A stretch of 64,000 nucleotides of DNA from Impatiens glandulifera (lineage: Eukaryota; Streptophyta; Magnoliopsida; Ericales; Balsaminaceae). Both the position numbers and the translations under genes were made by a program. Position 1 is the stretch's first letter. The number at the start of each line of letters is the position of its first letter. Positions 22,249 to 34,854 of the stretch are shown here, piece by piece. Location of the stretch: assembly GCF_907164915.1 (NCBI RefSeq), contig NC_061863.1, positions 46,225,382-46,289,381 of the forward strand, given 5' to 3'. A model generated the notes under the pieces. The model saw only the letters and a program-made list of their open reading frames with translations. It ran no database searches and was not told the origin of the DNA.

Positions 22249-22465
22249 CCGAATGTTAGTGGAGTATTGTTGTATAGAGTACATGTTATTTGTAATCAAA
22301 TATAAATTTTTTTTATTTTTATTTTTTATTTTTAGTTTGTTAATCATAATTACTATATATCTCTCAAAATATAATTAACAAGCAATCTTCAAATCTAATG
22401 TTAACTGATCCTTCTTAAATTATTGTATCTAATGAATCATTCGTTTGAGTCGTATGGATAGATGG
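21066..22465. other. AT-rich tract with long inverted repeat and TA runs
   Basis: Nearly identical to 36422-37735. Holds the inverted repeat 21754-21895 / 22017-22160 and TA microsatellites at about 21889-21928 and 22155-22247. No gene. Confidence 0.6.
21754..22160. repeat. inverted repeat, arms about 140 bp
   Basis: Left arm 21754-21895 reads ATATATCATAGTTTGAGTTA onward and is the reverse complement of 22017-22160 with few mismatches (for example AGTATGATTTGATTTGAGTT against AACTCAAATCAAATCATACT). The loop of about 120 bp starts with a TA run. Transcribed from either side it would fold into a long hairpin. Also in module C at 37069-37477. Confidence 0.8.
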
Positions 22466-23735
22466 TGTTAGATAAATTCAGATCGGTTCAAATAAACCTA
22501 ACTTAAACAAACTTCCCATGCAGGAACAAGGAACCGGACCGGATGAACAAGAGAACTGACTGAAGAAACCGAACCGGTCTAGTTACCAAACCGATCAAGA
22601 GTATTCGGAACGTGACCGCACAAAGGAAGGATCGGCCAAAGCTCAAAACCGGAACCATCAAACAGCCGATCATCCACAAGACAAGAATAACCGGAAGAAG
22701 TCCGGTTACATCACTACCAAAAGACATTCGGCCAAGTCAAGCGGTCGACCAGTACAAGAAGACAACTTGGGTATCTGTTGAGAATGATACCAAAGGAACA
22801 GACTGAATACTTCCACATCCATGCAAGTCTGAGGAAAGACTGTAGGCTGCAGAAAAACAGTACTACCGGATCCTTCCACTTCGGGATAAGCCAGAAAGGA
22901 AATCTTCAAAGTACAGACAACTGTCCAAACAGACAGTGCCTACATTGAGTAAAAGACAAACCCAGCAGGTCTGTCTTACAAACCGGAAGAACAGACCGGC
23001 AGGTCTGAGACGACCGCAGGTCTGAAACTCTGAAACACTGAATCACTGCACCTCTGATCAGCCAATCAGATTCAAGGCAGTGAAATATGACCGTTGGCAT
23101 ATTTCACCTATAAAAGGAGGCAGTTGCAGAAGAGTAAATGCGGGACATACATTGGGATAACGAGCGCTAAGAGCATTTACTACAAGTGATAAGAGTGTGC
23201 TGTTTTAGAAAGCCTAAGTGTTGAAAGTTAAAGTGTATTTTACAATTTCGGTGTAAATTGTAAGAGTGTTATCGAGCAGGAAATAAGTCTCGATCGGCTT
23301 GTACTTGTATTCCTTAGTGAATATCCTTCTCGCGGTTTCGAGAGGAAGGGGTGACGTAGGAGTTTTATCTCCGAACATCCATAAAATCTGATGTGTTATT
23401 TACTTTCTACCGGCTTCATTATATAACCGACTAACTTAACCATACCGCTCCAAACTGACTCCATACTAACCATACCGAATATCCAGATTACCGAAACCGA
23501 CCCACCATCTCCAAATCTTCATCATCCGAAACCGACCGTGCCTATCATACAAGCGTACCGCTTCAACCTGAAAGCAAACCTCTTCCGCGCTTGAACCTAG
23601 TTCAAGGGTTTGTGACAGGTTGTGTAGTATTGAAACCCCGGTGTTAATCTCTAACCGGATTAACCACCACCCTACGAGTGAGAACCGCTAACCGGCTCAA
23701 CCCCCGGTCCACCAGCGGCGACCTAGATCCTAACA
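22466..23735 (+). mobile_element. solo LTR with 5-bp target duplication
   Basis: 1270 bp with ends TGTTAGATAA...GATCCTAACA, flanked by GATGG on both sides (22461-22465 and 23736-23740). The empty site is present in module D at about 37735. No internal region. TATA box TATAAAAG at 23109-23116, preceded by a region rich in AACCGG and CAGGTCTG motifs. GC content is far above the surroundings. The length would suit a Gypsy or Copia LTR; lineage not assignable. Confidence 0.85.
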
Positions 23736-24180
23736 GATGGAGAAGAAGGTTAAAGAGGAGGCGTTGTATATACAGGCCTTCTCCTTCTTCACTTATTTAT
23801 ATAAACTCTTTATTTAAAATACCTAATATTCATTTCATTATTCTTTATGTGGGAAAAAAAGAGTAAGAGGGGATTAATTGGTTCTTTATAATAAATAACA
23901 AAGGATTGATTAGTTAATTATGATTTATTTAAATTTGAACATTTAATAGAAAATTAAGTAAGATTTAGCGCATATATATATATAATGCTTAATTTGAATT
24001 TGTTTGGTTTTTCGGGTTGAGAGCTGTGATTAATTTAGATATATATGTGAGATTAAAATGATACTTTAGTCGGATCGTGGGTTGACCCACTTATAAACTT
24101 GAAATGGTTAAAAATAAAATTAAAAAACGGTGTAGGTATGTTTCGAATTTGCAACCTAACAAAAATAAGTACAAACTTTT
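23736..24180. other. leader block before minisatellite, module C (first)
   Basis: Matches 14690-15135 and 37736-38180; same TATA-like minus-strand site and purine/pyrimidine complementarity, no open frame. Confidence 0.5.
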
Positions 24181-25690
24181 AATCAAGTGTGATTGAGATG
24201 TGACTGAGAGATAAGAGGTTGGTAACAAATGAGAATGGTTAAAAAATATGAATAAAATATTTGATTGACCAAAGTGTGAGGTCACGAGTATAATGTCGAT
24301 TAAGATTGGTAGTTGATTTGCATATAAATAAGAGACATGTGAAAGTATGATTGTGATGTGGTTTGTCGAGTGATAATAGACCGGTAACAACGGATCGTGA
24401 GGTCACGATATTAGAGGACGGTTGAGATTGGTGATTAATTTGTTGAGGGATAAAATACGTGTGAAAGTGTGATTGAGATTGGTGGTGGTTTGATGAGGGA
24501 TAAGGAGCGTGTGAAAATGTGATTGAGATTGGTGATTGGTTTTCTAGGTATAAGAGACATGTGAAAATATGATTGAGATTAGTGGTTAGTTAACTAAGTG
24601 ATAGAGGCGTGTGAAGTGCGATTGATATTGATGGTTGGTTTGTCGAGAGATAAGAGGCTGGTAACATTAGTTTGCCAATGAATAAGAGACTTATGAAAGT
24701 GTGATGGGATTTTGTTTGTTAAGAAATAAGAGACTGAATAAAGGATAATGAGGTGACGATATTAGAAGTCGATTGAGATTGGTGGTTAGTTTGATGAAGG
24801 ATAAGAGGCGTGTGAAAGTGTGATTGTGATTTCGTGGTTGAGTTGTCGATGGATGAGAGGCGTGTAAAAGTGTAATTTTGATTCGTGGTTGGTTTGTCAA
24901 GATATAAGAGGTCGGTAATATTATGATTGGTGGTTGGTTTGAAAAGGTATAAAGAAGTCGGTAACAAAGGATCATAAAGTCACGAGATTAGAGATTGATT
25001 GGGATCGGTAGTTGATTTGTCGAAGGATTATAAAAATGTAAGTATGATAGGGTGAGGTTACGAGATGATAGGTCGATTGGAATTCATAATTATTTTACCG
25101 ACGAATAAGAGGTCGGTAATATTGGAATTTGTGGTTAGATTGTTGAAGGAAAAAAAGGTCGATTCAGGTTGGTGGTTGATTAATTTGCCGAGAGATAAGA
25201 GAGGCATGTGAAAGTGTGATTGGGATTGGTGGTTGGTAGTTGGTTTGCCGAGGGATAAAAGACATATGAAAGTGTGATGTCATAAGATGAATAGGTTCAT
25301 TGGGATTGGTGGCTGATTTGGCGAGAGATAAGAGGCGTGTAAAAGTGATGGGTAATGAGATGAGAGATCAATTATAATTGGTGGTTATTTTTTCGAGGAA
25401 TAAGAGACCGATAACAACGGATCATAAGGTCACGAGATTAGAGGTCATTTGTGATTAGTAGTTGATTTATCTATGAATTAGAAGCATGTGAAAATATGAG
25501 GTCATGAGATGAGAGGTCGATGGGATTACTAGCTGGTTTGCCAAGGAATAAGAGGCCAACAAAATTGATATTGGTGGTTAGTTTATTGAGGGTTAAGAGA
25601 CCAGTAAGAAATGATTGTATGATCATGAGATTAGAGGTCGATTGTGATTGATGGTTAAACATATATATGTAAATGAGATGTGAGGAAAAA
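24181..25690. repeat. 51-bp minisatellite, array 3a
   Basis: Near-identical, base by base including unit order, to array 4 (38180-39660), which shows a recent duplication of the whole array rather than independent expansion. Small differences such as an extra G-A in runs are visible. Confidence 0.85.
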
Positions 25691-25975
25691 CAGATTGGTG
25701 ATATTTGATCATTTAAAAGAAAATTAAGTAAGATCCAACAATGCGCATATAATAATAATAACGTTTAATTTGAATTTGTTTGGTTTGTCATGTCGAGAGC
25801 TATTGTTAATTTAGATATATATGTGAAAATAAATGGATACTTGAGTCATATCGTGGGTTGACCCGCCCATAATATTGAAATGGTTAAAAATAAAATTAAA
25901 AATGATGTATTTATGTTACGAACTTACAACCTAACAAAACAAGTACAAACTTTTAATCAAGTGTGATTGAAATGT
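25691..25975. other. second leader block within module C
   Basis: Repeats the last part of the leader (TTAAAAGAAAATTAAGTAAG, TGGGTTGACCCGCC) after array 3a, so module C has two leader-plus-array sets joined at about 25697, GTGATATTTGATCATTT, inside the non-repeated array tail. Confidence 0.6.
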
Positions 25976-26500
25976 TACTGAGAGATAAGAGGTTGGTAAC
26001 AAATGAGAGTGGTTTATGAATCAAATATTTAATTGACCAAAGTGTGAGGTCATGAGGTTAAATGTTGATTGAGATTGGTGGTTGGTCTGCATATGGATAA
26101 GAGACATGTGAAAGTGTGATTGTGATGTGGTTTGCCGAGTGATAAGAAGTCGGTAACAAAGGACCACGAGGTCACGAGATAAGAGGACGATTGAGATTAG
26201 TGGTTAGTTTTCTAAAAGAGATAAGAGACGTGTGAAAGTATGATTGAGACCGGTAAGAAAGGATTGTAAGATCACGAGATTAGAGGTCTATTGTGATTGA
26301 TGATTAAAAATATATGTGAATGAGATGTGAGGATAAAGAGGTTGGTGATATGATGAGATGATTAGTTTGCCAAAAGTGATGGTAAAAGATGTTGATACTA
26401 TTGAAATGGTTGAGTGCCACTGTGAAGTTATGAGATTAGTAATATGAGAGGTTTATTAGGTAAAAAATGATATTGTTGGTTAACCGAGAAATGAGATTAA
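25976..26500. repeat. 51-bp minisatellite, array 3b
   Basis: Short array of the same unit family, followed by the usual non-repeated tail ending at about 26500, directly 3' of nsLTP C. Confidence 0.8.
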
Positions 26501-26923
26501 GAGGCCGAAGAGGAAAATGTCGGTGCTGATGAGAAAATAAGCTATATGAATGTTTTCTTATCAAATTTGTTATATTTTATTATAAATAATGAAAATAACG
26601 AAGAAAGAGAGAAAGAAGACAATCACTGGGCTATACCAACCATTGAAGCTCCCTCATATTCAGATCATATAAGTTGACGACGCAGAGAATAATGAAAATT
26701 ATGATGATTAGGACGACCATAAAGAAGTGATTATTGTTTATTTCAACGTTGTAAATTTAATTTTTATTTATTTTTGCAACATAAGGATCAATTATGCTAG
26801 TTTTGAAAATAAAGGTAATCATATATTATATCATAATTAATTAAGGAGAATAGATTACTAGCACAAATGAACATCCAGCTTACATAATGGAAATCAAATT
26901 ATTATCATTTTACTTTAATATAG
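26501..26923 (+). pseudogene. acidic exon-like relic and 3' flank of nsLTP C
   Basis: The block at 26579-26730 repeats 1021-1170 of module A with a TAG in the acidic part and a changed donor (GTGATTA). Rest is AT-rich 3' flank. Confidence 0.35.
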
Positions 26924-27199
26924 CTAGCATGTCGGAGAAGGGACAGCGCAAATGCCGGCAATACGTTTAGCCTTGTCAATGTATGGTTTGTAGGCTGGGT
27001 TCTTCATGTAACCACAAAAGCATGGCTCCTGCTCTGTCAGCTTCGCGCAACACTCTTTCGTCGGAGTTGCTGTGGGCGAGCTTATTGCTCCCAAACAAGG
27101 ACTCAACTCCGTCGGGTTACACGTCACCGCCTCTGCGAATTCACCGGCCAAGGCTACCATTACCATCGCGGTCAACAAGATGGAGGAGAAGCTCTTCAT
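26924..27199 (-). CDS. non-specific lipid transfer protein, type-2-like (copy C)
   Basis: 91 residues, differing from copy A by one visible residue (Thr for Met at position 30, CNPTELSPC). Signal peptide 1-24 and all eight cysteines (27, 35, 50, 51, 60, 62, 84, 91) are kept, with the short 21-residue spacing before C7. The 5' leader has an extra ATTTTATAA just before the ATG compared with A, as in B and E. Promoter is intact. As similar to A as expected for a duplicate that is recent or under purifying selection. Predicted secreted lipid carrier; ligand unknown. Confidence 0.92.
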   Translation of the reverse strand: MKSFSSILLTAMVMVALAGEFAEAVTCNPTELSPCLGAISSPTATPTKECCAKLTEQEPCFCGYMKNPAYKPYIDKAKRIAGICAVPSPTC

Positions 27200-27275
27200 T
27201 CTTAATATTTTATAAATTCTACCTAGAGAGAGAGTTGTTTAATGAGAATGAGATGTTCAAATGGATGGTGAGCTA

Positions 27276-27362
27276 CTTTATTTATAGGAAAGGATAAGGA
27301 GGGAGAGGACTATTTGATTCTTGTAATTTTGTAAAAGATTTTCATCAAATGTCACTTTTCAA
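27276..27362 (-). promoter_or_regulatory. promoter of nsLTP C: TATA box and conserved block
   Basis: CTATAAATAAAG on the minus strand at 27276-27287 and the shared upstream block within 27334-27362, both unchanged from A. Confidence 0.6.
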
Positions 27363-28351
27363 ATATTATATTATTATTTAAAAACTTTTTATACCAACTT
27401 TCTTTTAACTCTCTTATTTAGATAGACACCTATAAATAAAATAAAATTTTCATAATATTACCATATCTATATTATTGTTGTTATTTGTTGGAATGTTTAA
27501 TTGCTTAATAATTTTTTCTAAATTTTTATACTACTTTAAAATACATTTCTCACGTTTTACTTTTTAAATATACAAGTCGATCTGCACAAAAAAAAAAATA
27601 TATTTTTTAACCAAAACTTTCATTTTAAAAGGAAAAAAATAAAAGTAATTCTTATATATATAATATATTTCAAATTTTAATATTTAATTTGTTATTTTTT
27701 ATTATTAAAATTTATTTAATTTAGTTAGGTGATTTCACTTAAACTACAATTACATCAAAAACAAATAAAAACTCTCAATATAATTTAAAATATGTATCAT
27801 TTATGCCTTAAAACTAAAAATAATGAAGTATAAGTGATTGAATTTTTAATTGATTAAGATGGTTGTATTATATTTTTCATAAAGACCATAATATGAGTTA
27901 TATATATATAACTCCCACTGTCATTACCCCACTTAAACTCAAAACGATTTCAGTTGGAATCGAATCCATAACATTTTTGTCTTTTAAGCCGACTCTTACC
28001 ACTAAATTTAATTAATTGTTGCTGACTTTTTTTTAAATTATTTGTGGTAGAGATAGATGGCATACATTTGCATGTTTGTTCTTATCTTTCATTCCACTTT
28101 AAAATATATTTGTCACATTTTTATTTTTTACGGTAAAAAATAAGTTTTGTGCAATAAATATATTATTTTTTTAATCTTAATATTAATTTTAAAAGAGGAA
28201 AAGATAAAATAATACTTTTAACTTTTTTTTGATCTTTTTTTTCAAATTTTTATATTTTACTTGTTTCTCGTTATTATTGAAATTTGTTGAATTTAGTAAG
28301 TTTTCACTTACATCAAATATAAATAAAAACTCTAAATTTATGATGTATGAT
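27363..28351. other. AT-rich upstream region of module C
   Basis: Corresponds to 1787-2780 of module A, including the internal 500-bp duplication and a short TATATATA run near 27900. No gene seen. Confidence 0.5.
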
Positions 28352-28400
28352 GTTAAACAAGTCTCCCTCGTCTATGACATCCCTTCTCCCCATGCTTGTT
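28352..28400 (+). pseudogene. relic of an nsLTP 3' end, module C
   Basis: Reads VSLVYDIPSPHAC, matching [12 protein letters not shown] of copy F; all upstream coding sequence is missing. Confidence 0.6.
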
Positions 28401-28579
28401 GTCGGATTAACCATTTTTATAATACCCGATCATTGATCATTATAAGAAGCGCATGTATGTCACTCCCAATTTTTTCTATTTATACAAATAAGTTTTTAAA
28501 GTTATTTGATGACAATAACCCAATAAATAGTACTTATTATCTTTAGAGTTCCCTAAGTCTATTTTGTTTTTCTATTAAG

Positions 28580-29490
28580 AACTTGCATCGTTGAGGATTA
28601 AGGAAGATAAAAGGTTTAGAAGGATCTCTAAAGACCTTTAGAGATGCCTCCATACATATAAGTACAATATTGTCCATATTCTTTCCTATGGAAGAGTTAT
28701 CTAATGACACGACCTACACATACCAACCGGGGATCGTGAGTGTGCTCATTCGTACATTTTAAAAAATTGTCGTGAAACTGAAGAATATTATAAGTAAGTG
28801 CAACAATTTCATTACTAGATATGGTTTTATTACTTTTAACAATAATTTAATTTAACAATTGCGCAGCGATTTCATGCAATCATGCGAACCCAATATTTCC
28901 AATGAAGAATAGAATAAACGATACGTTATTTATTTTAAAGAAAAAGTAAGTAAATCATCTCAACAGTTTCGTTTTAGTAGTTAGACAATGTGTTTTAACA
29001 ACAATTTCTACTAAATAGGTGGAACAATTAACCGATGACTCCGATAAAACAATGAATCTTGAGATTTTATGAGACGGACCTACAATATATGCTAAGTAGT
29101 ATAACTCCTATAAAATAAATGGGTATAAGTTCAACACTGAGAAACACTACGAGAGCTTGAACACACAAAATAACGGTGTATTGGTTGTTGGAAATAATGG
29201 GTCTGATACAATTAACTACTATGGAATGCTCAATGAAATCATAGAAGTAGCATTCTTTAGTGGAAGACGAGTGGTCTCTTCAAATGTAGATGGTTTGATG
29301 TTCATCACAAAAATCTGAGCATTAAGGTTGATAAGTATAGTTATGTTAGTATCAATATTAACATGACTCTACCAACTCAAATGAATGAACTATTCATAAT
29401 GGCAAGCCAAGCATAACAAGTGTATTACTCTATGAATATGGCATCAATGTTTGGATGGAAAATTGTGACACTAACAAATCCCCATTATTC
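28580..29490 (+). pseudogene. CACTA TNP2-like relic, module C
   Basis: Same as 2960-3905: DUF4216 frame YKFNTEKHYESLNTQNNGVL, VVGNNGSDTINYYGMLNEII, then after a shift DKYSYVSIN and FIMASQA. Stops at similar places plus a few of its own (29318 TGA). Confidence 0.65.
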
Positions 29491-29577
29491 TAATTAAGGT
29501 TTAATTGTGTTTATTAAGGCATGTGGTCAAATTGTAATTTTTTTAAATAAACATTACATTCTATATTTGTAGTGATC

Positions 29578-31085
29578 ATGACACCTAAAGGGAGAGCAAT
29601 AGGTAGGGGCTTTGGCCACCAAATAGAGGACCTCGTGTAGAGGACCAAGTAGCATTATGAAGACCCCTTAGAATTACTCGACTCAATCGGTGATATCGAC
29701 TTGGATGGGATATTAGAGATTGATGATGATATGGCCATTGATGGTGTATAGAACACTAACTTCGATGATGATGAGACACTTCTCCCGTCTGATAATGATG
29801 CAGGTATCGATGTTTGATTATTTATTTTCTTATGATTCTCTATAATTTTGTATTCATTTATAGGATCTTTGAGGAGGAGACGGGGTAAGAACAAAAATAC
29901 TACAGTTGGTAGGTTGTGGCCGATGTAGAAGATATCTCTAGAGTTCAACCCAATTGAAGGTAAGACCGTGTGCGATAATAGGACTGCATGGTCGAGGCAT
30001 ATTGGTAGTGTATTTCGGGACTCCAATGCATTACCGCACAAGACCCTATATTGGTCAAACTTTAGCTCCACACAACTAGATCACATATGGCGGGCTATCA
30101 CAATAAGTTAGTCATTTTGATGTAGTAATCACAATCTATAATTGTATTTGAATATTAAGTTTTTTTTTTCAGGATCCTATCGAGTCTATGGAGGGGCACA
30201 TCGGCTCGTGAAGGTGACGATGCAGCGATTCAGGCCAATCCCCCCGAAGATCGCCCTTAGTGATTATCATTATCTTCTAAAACGTCCCTTCTTCACTCTG
30301 GAGTTCAAAATAAGTTAATATTTTTTAATGAGCCCTTACTTTAATAATCTATTAAACAAACAATTTTTCTTAATTTTAGAAAACAAGTAATTTGAATTCG
30401 AGTAATAGGTCGCATGTCGTGTACAAGAATCATGCGGGCAACATCTCATTTTCACAAGTCAAGAGGTAACTGGTGCATTTTATCATTACATATAAAGTTT
30501 CTAAATTTTTTCTTTTTTATTATAATGTCTATTATTTGTACAGGAGATGACGATTGGACACTCGCCTAATTTTGCTGACCTATTTTCCACAAGCATAATA
30601 AGAAACCAACTCTACTAGATCCAAAACCGGAGGTCCCCCTATTGTTGTTGAGAAAGTAGTAAGTTTTATTTTTATATACAATTTAATTTGTGTTTGTTTA
30701 TATGTGTGTTTGTAGTCTGTGTTGTGCACTGCTTTAGAAGAACATCAGAGTAGGAATGGACTACAGTTGATGGAGTACGTCTTCAGGTCTCAAAGACATG
30801 GTAGAGTCGTGGGTATGGGGGCAGGCGTACAACCTACATCTTTTAGAGTAGATGCTCGGGGGAGTTCTTTGAGCCTTCAGGGCACTAACTCTCAACAATT
30901 ACGTGATGACAATCAGGCTCTACATAAGGAGAGGTAGAAGATGCGAGAGGATCGTGAACTGGAGATGTAAAAGTTGTGAGAGGAGTGTGAAGCGAAGATG
31001 ATAAAGATGCGGGTGGAGTATGAGGGTGAGAGACATCAGTCAAGTAAAAAGCGTGAACAAATGGGAGCAAATTGCCATGATATTA
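29578..31085 (+). pseudogene. CACTA TNP1-like relic, module C
   Basis: Same exon blocks as 4009-5510: acidic start, RRRRGKNKN, KTVCDNRTAWS, HKTLYWSNFS, SNRSHVVYKNHAGN, RVVGMGAGVQPTSF and the remnant coiled coil. Shares with module A the loss of about 80 bp after EGHI. Ends before the subterminal repeats, which a deletion has removed. Confidence 0.6.
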
Positions 31086-31133
31086 TTCATGTTTCTCTAC
31101 GGCCACCCTCCCTCTCCTACTTGATTAGTGTAT

Positions 31134-31143
31134 TGAGAACAGG
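31134..31143. other. deletion junction: CACTA relic joined to LINE interior
   Basis: Sequence TATTGAGAACAGGAAG joins what is 5583 in module A (TATTGAGAAGATT) to 10280 (CAAGAACAGGTAG). The two sides share AGAA. About 4.7 kb present in A is missing. Confidence 0.8.
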
Positions 31144-33527
31144 AAGATGTTAAAGCAATGGAATACAGCGGTCCTAACCTTGATCCTCAAAACTGCGGTA
31201 CCCGAGAAACTACAAGATTTCAGACCAATTTCCTGCTGCAATGTGATTTATAAAATCATTTCTAAAATCATTTCTAAACGATTTAAAAATGTCATAGGAA
31301 AAATTATAAATCTTAACCAATCTGCATTCATCCCCGGTAGGACAATCTCTCATAATATTCTTCTCATGTAGAGCCTTTTAAAAGGCTACAGGAATAAGAA
31401 AATATCTCCAAGAGTGGCTTTCAAAATAGATATTAAGAAAGTTTTTTACTATATTAGATGGGAAGCCATTCAAGACTTTCTAGTTGTATCTTTTTTTCCT
31501 ATGATTTTTATTGATTGGATTATGTAGTGTGTTTCATCATCCTACTTTGTTGTTAGCGTCAATGGAGTCCACGAAGGCTATTTCAAGGGTGAAAATGGGA
31601 TAAGGCAAGGGGACTCCCTCTCTTCTTACCTTTTTGTAGCTATCATGACGATCTTTGAGAGCATCTTCGCAATGTTCTGAAAGAATCGTCCATACATCTT
31701 TCACCCATTCTGTGAGGTAGAGGAGGTAACCCATTTATGCTTTGTTGACAATTTGTTCATTCTAGCTCACGCAGACATTGATTCCATTAAAACTATTAGG
31801 GCTGCACTAACGTTCTTTTCTGAGGTTACAAGTTTAACTATTAATAAAAGTAAAAGTGTGGCATTTTATGGAGGCGTGAATGACGAAACGAAGCAGGACA
31901 TCTTCAACATCATGGGCATCAAGGAAGGCAGTTTTCCCGTAAGGTACTTAGGAATTCCGTTAACCGCGAAGCAGATCGAGATCTCACACTACAAGCCGCT
32001 AATTGAAAAGGTAAAAAATACGATGTCTGGCTGGGCAGCAAAAAAACTTTCTTATGCAGGGAACATCGAACTTATCAAAACCGTGGTCATGAGCATAGTT
32101 GGCTACTGGGCGCAACAAATGGTCATTCCGAAGAAGGTAATGAAGGAGTTCGATACACTAATGAGGAACTTTATCTGGGACAGTAGCGGAAGAGGAGGAA
32201 AAAAAGTCAAATAGACCGCTCTCTACAAACCGAATGACGAGGGAAGCATCGGCTTGAAGAACTATATCGAGTGGAATAAGGCTCTCACCTTCAAGCATTT
32301 ATGGTCTTTGGAGCGCAATCATGAGTCATTATGGATCAAATGGGTGCATACGAGGTTTATGAAATACGAAACCAACATCTGGACCTACAAAATTCATGAA
32401 GGTATGAGATGGTCTCTAAAAAAGATTCTTAAACTAAGAAGCGATATTGTAGATCTTTATGACACCCGACTAGGGGACGGGAAATGCACTGTATTCTGGC
32501 ATGACCCCTGGTTCGAAAACCAGCTTATCATCTACAAGGAGGAATTTCAAAATACTCACATCAGAAGGGACTGCACAAAAGCGAAAATTAGAGACATTAA
32601 AGACGGGAATTGAGACTCACTCTTGAGAAGAAATCCAGAAGGACAGAGGATAATTGATCATATAAGTAATATATAACTACACGACAGACCGGATATTCAT
32701 GAATGGAAAGCTGAGGACAATGGGAAGCTGGTATTGAAGAAAATATGGGAGGTAACACGGGAAAAAGCACAGAAAGTAGAATGAGCTCCTCTTGTATGGT
32801 CAACGAAAATTATCCCTAGACACCAGTTCATCCTATGGCTCGCCTTCTTGAAAAGACTCAGCACTCGTGATCGTATCAGCATGTATATGAGCATCCCAGA
32901 CACGAACTGTCTTCTATGTAGAGGAAATGAAGAAATCATAGATCACCTATTCGAGAGTTGATGTATTTCTTCAGAGCTTTAGAACAGATTCTATAAAAGC
33001 CTGGAGATGATCAGTTTCCCGAGTGAATTGAATGAAATCAAAGATGCAGCACCACTCAAAGCCAATGGAAATAGATTTGCAACAAGCGTGATTAAGTGCG
33101 GCTTTGGAGTAGTGGTGTATAATATTTGGTAAGAACGGAATGCAAGGGTATATGACAGAACCCGCAGGAGCATTGAAGAGTTATGGAAAGATATTGTATC
33201 GGATTGCAGCGCCCTCGCGGGAACGTGGACAAAAATTCCAAGCATAGAGCAGAACTGGAATATCTGTATGAACTGGAATTTACCGTTTTTTAAATTCACT
33301 AGAATTGAAAGCATTGTAATTAGATAATTCATTTACGTTTTTAGCTTTTTAGCTTTTATTCAGAATGTTACGATTTCAAAATCATTCTAGGCCTGTCTAG
33401 AATGATCTCTTAAACTCGTGGTTTTTTTTCCCATTTTTTGGAATTTTTAATGAAATGAAGCTAAGTCTTTTTTTTCAAAAATTAATAAAAAATAAATAAA
33501 TAAAAAATAAAAATACCAAGGGAAAAT
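31144..33527 (+). mobile_element. L1-type LINE, copy 2, 5' part deleted
   Basis: Downstream half of the LINE of module A: RT (DFRPISCCNVIYKIISK, SAFIPGRTISHNI), C-terminal region (FPVRYLGIPLTAKQ, FIWDSSG) and zinc block (CLLCRGNEEIIDH). The RT catalytic box is FVDN (31741-31752) where copy 1 has FADD, so one catalytic Asp is lost. Longest open stretch 31753-32214. Ends in an A-rich tail (33472-33515) and the target copy AAATACCAAG. Confidence 0.85.
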
Positions 33528-34854
33528 TCTTTAAACTAAAAGATGTTAACTATAAAGAGTAGAAATAAAAAATATTTTTATAATTAAGACTGATGGATAA
33601 TATTTACTCTAAGAAAAAATAACCACAGAAACTAGCACTTAATGTGACAGTACTTTTTATGAATTGTGAAAGGAATTTAATTATCTTTTGTTATGTTCAT
33701 AAATACTCAAATATATGCTAGTATTTGTGATTTTGTTGTAAAAGGATAATGATATGAAAACCTTTTTAAAGATTATTTATTAGTGATTTATTATTTTATA
33801 TATAACAGTTTATCTAATACTTCAATGAAGTTTTTATCATATATGTTTAATGGAATAAAGGTGTACATGAAAATATCATGTGTATAGAATATTGTGGCAA
33901 CTTGAATGTTTGATAATTGAGAAATCAAAATATTTTATGTTTCATTTTATAATGAACTTTTTGAATCAACCATACACTCCCTTAACATATTTTACAATAC
34001 ACATAAAAAATAATGAGCGATTAATTAATTTATTGACCATGTTCGTTAATTAAATAAACAAAAGTGAGACATGATTATGGGGTGTCATTCTAATTTTTCT
34101 TAATTTAAAAAAAATAATAATATAGGGAAGGTATATAGTCAAATTTGAATACTCATTAAAGAAATTTTAGGAATAAAACTAAATATTTGAAATTTGATAA
34201 AATTTCTCTTCAATCAGATATAAAGAAAGAGTATGTATTTCTTCCATCAAAAGAAGAATCATAAAAAGATATATTGCATAAAACTTAAGAACTTGTTTGG
34301 CATTAAAAATAGCAAATTTTCTCTTGTTTGTTATGAATCTTATATGGTTAATACACATGGTGGATTGATTATGGTTCGTCAATCCATATTTCGAATACTT
34401 TATAGGGGTACCTAAGGTAGCCATAAAAAGTGAACAATCATCTAGTCAGATAGTGAGATGAGTTCACATGTGGAAGATAACGGCACATGTAACCTAATTT
34501 TATGTTTGAAAAAAATATAATGTTTCAAATTTCTATAAATTTGGTTTTGGTTTGTTTTTCCTTTGACCTTATGAATTATAACTTCTGTTTATCTAATAAA
34601 TTCAAAGTTTTCGGTTATGGTATTGCTGTCTTATGGTCTTTTATATATTAAGTCCTAAAATTATTTTATTTGAAGTTATATGCATGTTAATACTATGTTA
34701 AAGTGATGTGTTATGAATAAAGATGATTTCAATACATGTATCTCTACTTGCTAAATTCTAAGGACGAAGTATTGAATATTTTTAAAAAAACATTAAACTA
34801 AAGTAGAAAATCAATGTGAAAAAAAATATTACAAATTTGAGAATCGAATAAAAG
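33528..34854. other. AT-rich old Copia interior, module C
   Basis: Collinear with 12623-13959, with a small extra segment TCGAATACT near 34390. No intact frame. Confidence 0.4.

Noticed and set aside
22132..22347. Open frame with long (IY) runs in the inverted-repeat region
   Set aside because: Microsatellite translation with no other support.
22503..22909. Open frames in the solo LTR as a gene
   Set aside because: Both strands show short overlapping frames without a domain; the TG...CA ends and target duplication explain the segment.
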